From Paraconexibacter algicola (GTDB taxonomy: Bacteria; Actinomycetota; Thermoleophilia; Solirubrobacterales; Solirubrobacteraceae), in the NCBI RefSeq assembly GCF_003044185.1, contig NZ_PYYB01000003.1, positions 186,001-250,000 on the forward strand: a stretch of DNA of 64,000 nt. Reading direction: 5' to 3'. The notes beneath the pieces are model-generated. The model had not been told where the DNA came from. It searched no databases and saw only the letters and a program-made list of their open reading frames with translations. Both the position numbers and the translations under genes were made by a program. This document shows, piece by piece, positions 60,267 through 64,000 of the stretch (positions are counted from its first letter, which is position 1; each line of letters starts with the position of its first letter).

Positions 60267-63200
60267 CTATCCCGCGCTGCAGACCGGCACGAGCTGGCCC
60301 GCGATCGGGAAGTTCAGGAGATCGATCCCGCCGGACTCCAGCGACTTCGTCCCCTTGCAGTCCAGCGACCCGGTCGCCCGCGGATCGAGCAGCGACCCGC
60401 CGCCGCGGCGGCCCGGCAGCCAGACCAGGCGCCGGTCGGCGATCGCCGGGTTGCCGTCGCTGCCGAGACGGAACTGCGTGATGTCGGGCGGGAAGCGGAT
60501 GTTCCCGAGCACGAACGGCTTGGCCTGCGAGTCCACGAACAGGTAGAGCCGCGGGACCGTCGTGGTCAGGTACCCGAACGGGGTCGACTGGCCGAAGTCC
60601 AGGGCGAGCCGGTGGAACCGGACGTTCTGGACCTGCACCGGCTGGCCGCCGTCCCCGAGGTCGATCGTCGCGTTCATCGTGATCATCGAGCTGATCGCCG
60701 CGCTGTTGCCCGAGGTGCCCTGGTCGTCGAAGTCCAGCGACACCTGCGAGGCGAACGGACGGTTCTGCCCGCCCGCGGTGCCCGACAGCGTCATGTCGGG
60801 CCGCTCGCGGTAGCCGATGAAGTTCGCGTTGCTGCGCACGTAGTCGCCCAGCGGCGCCGGGAGCCGGTCGGCAGGACGGCACGCCCCGTCGGTGGCCAGG
60901 CACGCGTTGAGCTTCTCGGGGATGTTCGTCAGCGAAAAGTTCGCCGACGGGATCGTCCCGAGGTTCGCGACGTTCAGCGTCAGGGCCCCCATCTTCTTGC
61001 CCTGGCCGGCCTGCCCGTTGCGCAGCACCAGCCGCGTCGGGTCACCGTCGTTGACCGGCAGGATCACGCCGACCTCGGTGCGGTTGGACGGCTTGTTCAG
61101 CAGGCCAGTGACGGTCGCGTCGGCGCCGTCCTGCGGCAGGGCCGCGTTGAGCTCGATCGGCTTGGTCTGCGCCTCGACCTGGTCGAGCGCGATGTTCACC
61201 GGGTCGAGGTTCATCGACAGGCCCTGCAGCGCGCTGAGCCGCACGCCGACCCCGAAGTTCGCGGGATCCCCGTCGTAGGAGAACAGGTCGTTCGGCTGGC
61301 CGGTCGCCGGCAGCTGCCGGGAGCCCGCGGCGAGCCGCAGCTCCCCGATCGCCTGCCCGCCGCCGACCGCGAGCTGCGCCAGCGGCGGCTTGGGGCCGGT
61401 CTCCGGCTGCTCGGGCAGCGTCAGCGTGAAGGACTGCGGCACGCTCGTGATCGCCGCCTCGACGCCCTCGGCGCCCTCCAGCAGCTGGATGCCGTCGGCC
61501 TTGATGCGGATGCTGCCGACGACGCTCGTGGCCTGGTAGGTCAGCTTCGACCCGCCCGTGGTCGCCGAGCCCGCGGGGTTGACGTCCCCGAGCGCGACGC
61601 GGAACGTCTGCGGCAGGTTCAGGATCTCCGCCTGCACGCGCAGCGGCGCCGCGTCCGGGTCGACGGGCGAGCCGTCCTCCGGGGCGGGGGCGTCGAGCTT
61701 CGCGTCCACCCGGAACGGGGTGTCCGGCCGCATCGTCGCCTCGAGCGTGATCGGGTCGGTGTTGACCTCGAGCTTCTGCAGGTCGAAGACGCGCAGCGCG
61801 AGGCCGAGCTGGCCGTCGGTGGAGTCCAGCAGCGCGCCCGCCTCGCCGTCCGGGATCACCGGCGCGTCGCGGTCGGGGCTCGACGCCGTGACGTCGATCT
61901 GGCCGATCGGCTGCGAGCTCTCGAGCGTGATCGACTCGTCGAGGTCCTGCCCGATCGTCAGCGCGAACTGGGTCGGCACCTGGCGGAAGTCGACCGCGAA
62001 GTCGGTCCCGCCGAGGAACACCGGCTCCTCGCTGCCGATCGCCACGCTGATCCGGTTCACCGGGGCAGAGCCGTTGTAGGTGACCTGGCCATCCTCCAGG
62101 TTCAGCGCGAGGTCGAGGACCTCGGGCAGCTGGTCGATGACCGCGTTCGCCTGCAGCGACTCGGTGTCGATGTCCGCCGTGAAGAGGCCACCGGCGGTCT
62201 CGGTGCGCAGCTGCACCGCGTCGCTGGTGTCCAGGTTCAGCTTCTTCAGCTGCCGCACGCGGGCGGCGAGCTCGAAGTCCTGCCCGTCACGGTCCTTGAG
62301 GATCGCGCCCTGGTCGGCGGGCAGCGCCGGCTCGGGCTTGCCGTCCTCCCAGGCCTGGATCTCGATCAGCTGGATCGGCTGGTCGGCGGTGAGCGAGGCG
62401 CCCCCGGCGTCCTGCGCGAACCCGAGCGTCACGTGCGCGGGGAGCTTCTCGATGCGGGCCTTGATGCGGTTGCCCTCGCCGAGGATCGGCTGCGCCAGAC
62501 GCGCGTTCAGCGTCAGCAGCTCGATGCCCTGGTCATCGCCCTCGGCGTTCGTGCCGTCGAAGGTGATCTCGCCGTCGTCGAGCCCGAGGCCGAGCTTCGC
62601 GTTGGCCGGCAGGTCGAGGATGTCGGCCTGCGCGGCGACGTCGGCGGTGTCGATGTCGATCGCGAACGGACCGCCGGCGGTGCGGGCCTCGAGCCCGACC
62701 TCGCCGGAGAACGCGGCCGTGAGCTTGCGCAGCTCGCGGATGCGGGCGGCGAGCACGAACGGCTCACCGGCGCGGTCGCGGTAGATCGCCCCCTGCCGGG
62801 TGGTGTCGTCCAGCGGCGCCGGGAGCGCGGTGGCCCCGTCGCTGGCGAGCAGCTCGAGGCTGCCGATCGCGGCGTCCCCGTCGTCCCCGGCGACGACGCT
62901 CGCGCCCGTGCCGGAGTCGTCGAGCTCGACGGCGATCTTCGACGGGAGGTCGAGGATCGTGGCCTGCAGCCGCGAGGCGCGGCCGAACAGCGGCGTGGCG
63001 GAGGTCGCGGTGAGCGCGACGCGGTCCACGCCGTCGCCGTGCCCGTCGAGCGTCAGCCGCCCGGCGCCGAGGTCGGCGGTCAGGTCGGTGTGCGCGGGCA
63101 GGTTCTCGATCTGCGCGTCGACGTCGAGGCCCGGCGAGGCGACGAGCACCCGGAAGGGCGTGCTGCGCAGCTTCGAGGTCAGGCCGACGTCGTCGCCGGA

Positions 63201-64000
63201 CAGGTTGACCGTGACCTCGCGGAGGTCCAGGAGGCGCGCGGCGAGCACGTAGCCCGCCGGCGTGTCGCGGAGCACCGCGCCCTGCGGGGTGCCGAGCGTG
63301 GCGTCCACGTCGACGGCGTCCGCTGCGTCGGTGGCGCCGAGGGTCAGCTCCTCGATCGGGTCGGAGGCGACGACGCTCGCGCCGGTGCCGCCGTCGGCGA
63401 GGTCGATCGTCACGTTCGGGGCGAGCTTCTTGACCCCGAGGTCGATGCGCGTGGCGCGGCCGATGAGCGGCTGGGCGCTGCGCACGTTCAGCGCGACGCT
63501 CTCGATGCCCTGCGGGTCGCCGTCGGCGTTCTTTCCGGCGAACGTCAGCTTGCCGGCGTCCTGGTCGAAGCCGACCTGCACGTCGGCGGGCAGGTCGCGG
63601 ATCGCGCCGCGCGCCGTCAGGTCGGCGGTGTCGACCTCGACGTCGAACGGGCCACCGGCGGTCTTCGCCGTGAGGCTGACCGACGGCTGCAGGCCGACGT
63701 CGATGGAGCGCAGGCCGCGGATGCGGGCGCCGGCGACGAAGCCCGCGGGACGGTCGACGTAGCGCACGCCGTTGGCGCCGTCGGCCGGCAGGTCGCCGAC
63801 GAGGTCGACGGGACGGTCGGCCGCGGCCAGCTCGATCAGGCCGATCGGCTCGCTCGCGGTGACCTTGATGCCGTCGTCGGCCTGGTCGAGGTCGAGGGTC
63901 AGGTCGGGGGCGATGTCCTCGATGTGGCCCTTGAGCTGGTTGGCCCGGCCGACGAGCGCCCCGCTGGTGCGGAGGTTCAGGTCGAGCGCGTCGATGCCCT
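60267..64000 (-). CDS. Giant repeat protein, 3' part (N-terminus outside window)
   Basis: The frame is open to the window's end, so about 1,240 C-terminal residues are visible. The sequence is a series of units of roughly 160 residues: each has a strand pair like GPFAIDIDTADVAAQADILD, an LPA- segment, 'QGIExLxLNxRxAQPL', and an 'LAARIRELRKL' segment. Recognisable starts (TAGGPFDVEV, TAGGPFAIDI, TAGGLFTADI) are spaced about 161 residues apart. Alternating hydrophobic strands suggest a long beta structure, somewhat like AsmA/TamB-type grooves, but this is speculation. The last 200 residues differ and carry four Cys (CLATDGACR, LDCKGT, VPVCSAG). No enzyme motif. Probably an envelope or secreted protein. 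Confidence 0.8.
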   Translation of the reverse strand, partial: GIDALDLNLRTSGALVGRANQLKGHIEDIAPDLTLDLDQADDGIKVTASEPIGLIELAAADRPVDLVGDLPADGANGVRYVDRPAGFVAGARIRGLRSIDVGLQPSVSLTAKTAGGPFDVEVDTADLTARGAIRDLPADVQVGFDQDAGKLTFAGKNADGDPQGIESVALNVRSAQPLIGRATRIDLGVKKLAPNVTIDLADGGTGASVVASDPIEELTLGATDAADAVDVDATLGTPQGAVLRDTPAGYVLAARLLDLREVTVNLSGDDVGLTSKLRSTPFRVLVASPGLDVDAQIENLPAHTDLTADLGAGRLTLDGHGDGVDRVALTATSATPLFGRASRLQATILDLPSKIAVELDDSGTGASVVAGDDGDAAIGSLELLASDGATALPAPLDDTTRQGAIYRDRAGEPFVLAARIRELRKLTAAFSGEVGLEARTAGGPFAIDIDTADVAAQADILDLPANAKLGLGLDDGEITFDGTNAEGDDQGIELLTLNARLAQPILGEGNRIKARIEKLPAHVTLGFAQDAGGASLTADQPIQLIEIQAWEDGKPEPALPADQGAILKDRDGQDFELAARVRQLKKLNLDTSDAVQLRTETAGGLFTADIDTESLQANAVIDQLPEVLDLALNLEDGQVTYNGSAPVNRISVAIGSEEPVFLGGTDFAVDFRQVPTQFALTIGQDLDESITLESSQPIGQIDVTASSPDRDAPVIPDGEAGALLDSTDGQLGLALRVFDLQKLEVNTDPITLEATMRPDTPFRVDAKLDAPAPEDGSPVDPDAAPLRVQAEILNLPQTFRVALGDVNPAGSATTGGSKLTYQATSVVGSIRIKADGIQLLEGAEGVEAAITSVPQSFTLTLPEQPETGPKPPLAQLAVGGGQAIGELRLAAGSRQLPATGQPNDLFSYDGDPANFGVGVRLSALQGLSMNLDPVNIALDQVEAQTKPIELNAALPQDGADATVTGLLNKPSNRTEVGVILPVNDGDPTRLVLRNGQAGQGKKMGALTLNVANLGTIPSANFSLTNIPEKLNACLATDGACRPADRLPAPLGDYVRSNANFIGYRERPDMTLSGTAGGQNRPFASQVSLDFDDQGTSGNSAAISSMITMNATIDLGDGGQPVQVQNVRFHRLALDFGQSTPFGYLTTTVPRLYLFVDSQAKPFVLGNIRFPPDITQFRLGSDGNPAIADRRLVWLPGRRGGGSLLDPRATGSLDCKGTKSLESGGIDLLNFPIAGQLVPVCSAG

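Overview
The window is chromosomal DNA of very high GC content (roughly 73%, lower only between about 42.7 and 49.9 kb). Dense short operons, many GTG starts, many secreted beta-rich proteins ending in Arg-rich '-RVTR' type tails, cydABDC, F420/PPOX-type enzymes and two YedE halves suggest a deep-branching actinobacterium of the Thermoleophilia (Solirubrobacter/Conexibacter/Patulibacter type). That placement is inference; no rRNA is present. A recurring signature is a TANNNT-like -10 hexamer 6-8 nt before the start codon with no Shine-Dalgarno sequence, which implies many leaderless mRNAs.

Layout. 0-8 kb: the 3' part of a hybrid histidine kinase, a decayed M14 carboxypeptidase, an aidB-crotonase-tetR operon with a perfect palindromic operator, a tetR-CMD pair, a two-gene YedE transporter, a thioesterase. 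8-22 kb: a secreted Fn3 protein, esterase plus VOC protein, GDPD, SDR, a molybdopterin oxidoreductase coupled to an alpha/beta hydrolase, a secreted phospholipase C-like protein, an alcohol dehydrogenase, an LVIVD beta-propeller protein. 22-32 kb: a sensor kinase, then cydA-cydB-cydD-cydC (cytochrome bd and its CydDC exporter) bracketed by a GAF sensor kinase downstream and a divergent NarL-type regulator upstream. 32-42.5 kb: GH89-like glycosidase, DNA polymerase IV, drug-exporter-like MFS, an AAA ATPase, secreted proteins including an SGNH hydrolase, and an HNH endonuclease of the phosphorothioate-dependent type.

42.7-51.8 kb is a genomic island integrated into the 3' half of tRNA-Pro(GGG). 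The intact tRNA, an excisionase and a tyrosine integrase lie at the right end, and a decayed 56-bp tRNA copy marks the left end. Cargo has lower GC and no housekeeping genes. It comprises (i) a small leaderless ORF overlapping a protein with two R-x5-H (HEPN-like) motifs, followed by an 805-residue protein joining an HsdR-like PD-(D/E)xK domain to a P-loop ATPase; (ii) an opposite three-gene operon encoding a small membrane protein, a 103-residue protein and a SAP-domain protein; (iii) an RHH-type regulator whose leader is repeated in inverted orientation before the excisionase gene. The two cargo modules look like undescribed anti-phage defence candidates; this is inferred from domains and context.

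51.9-64 kb: a NarL-type two-component system flanked by two paralogous secreted-protein genes that share a 17-bp upstream motif, a calcium-binding GGxGxD repeat protein, a secreted protein sharing an N-terminal domain with the SGNH hydrolase, a marR-MFS-usp operon, and the 3' part of a giant secreted or surface protein built of about 160-residue repeats.
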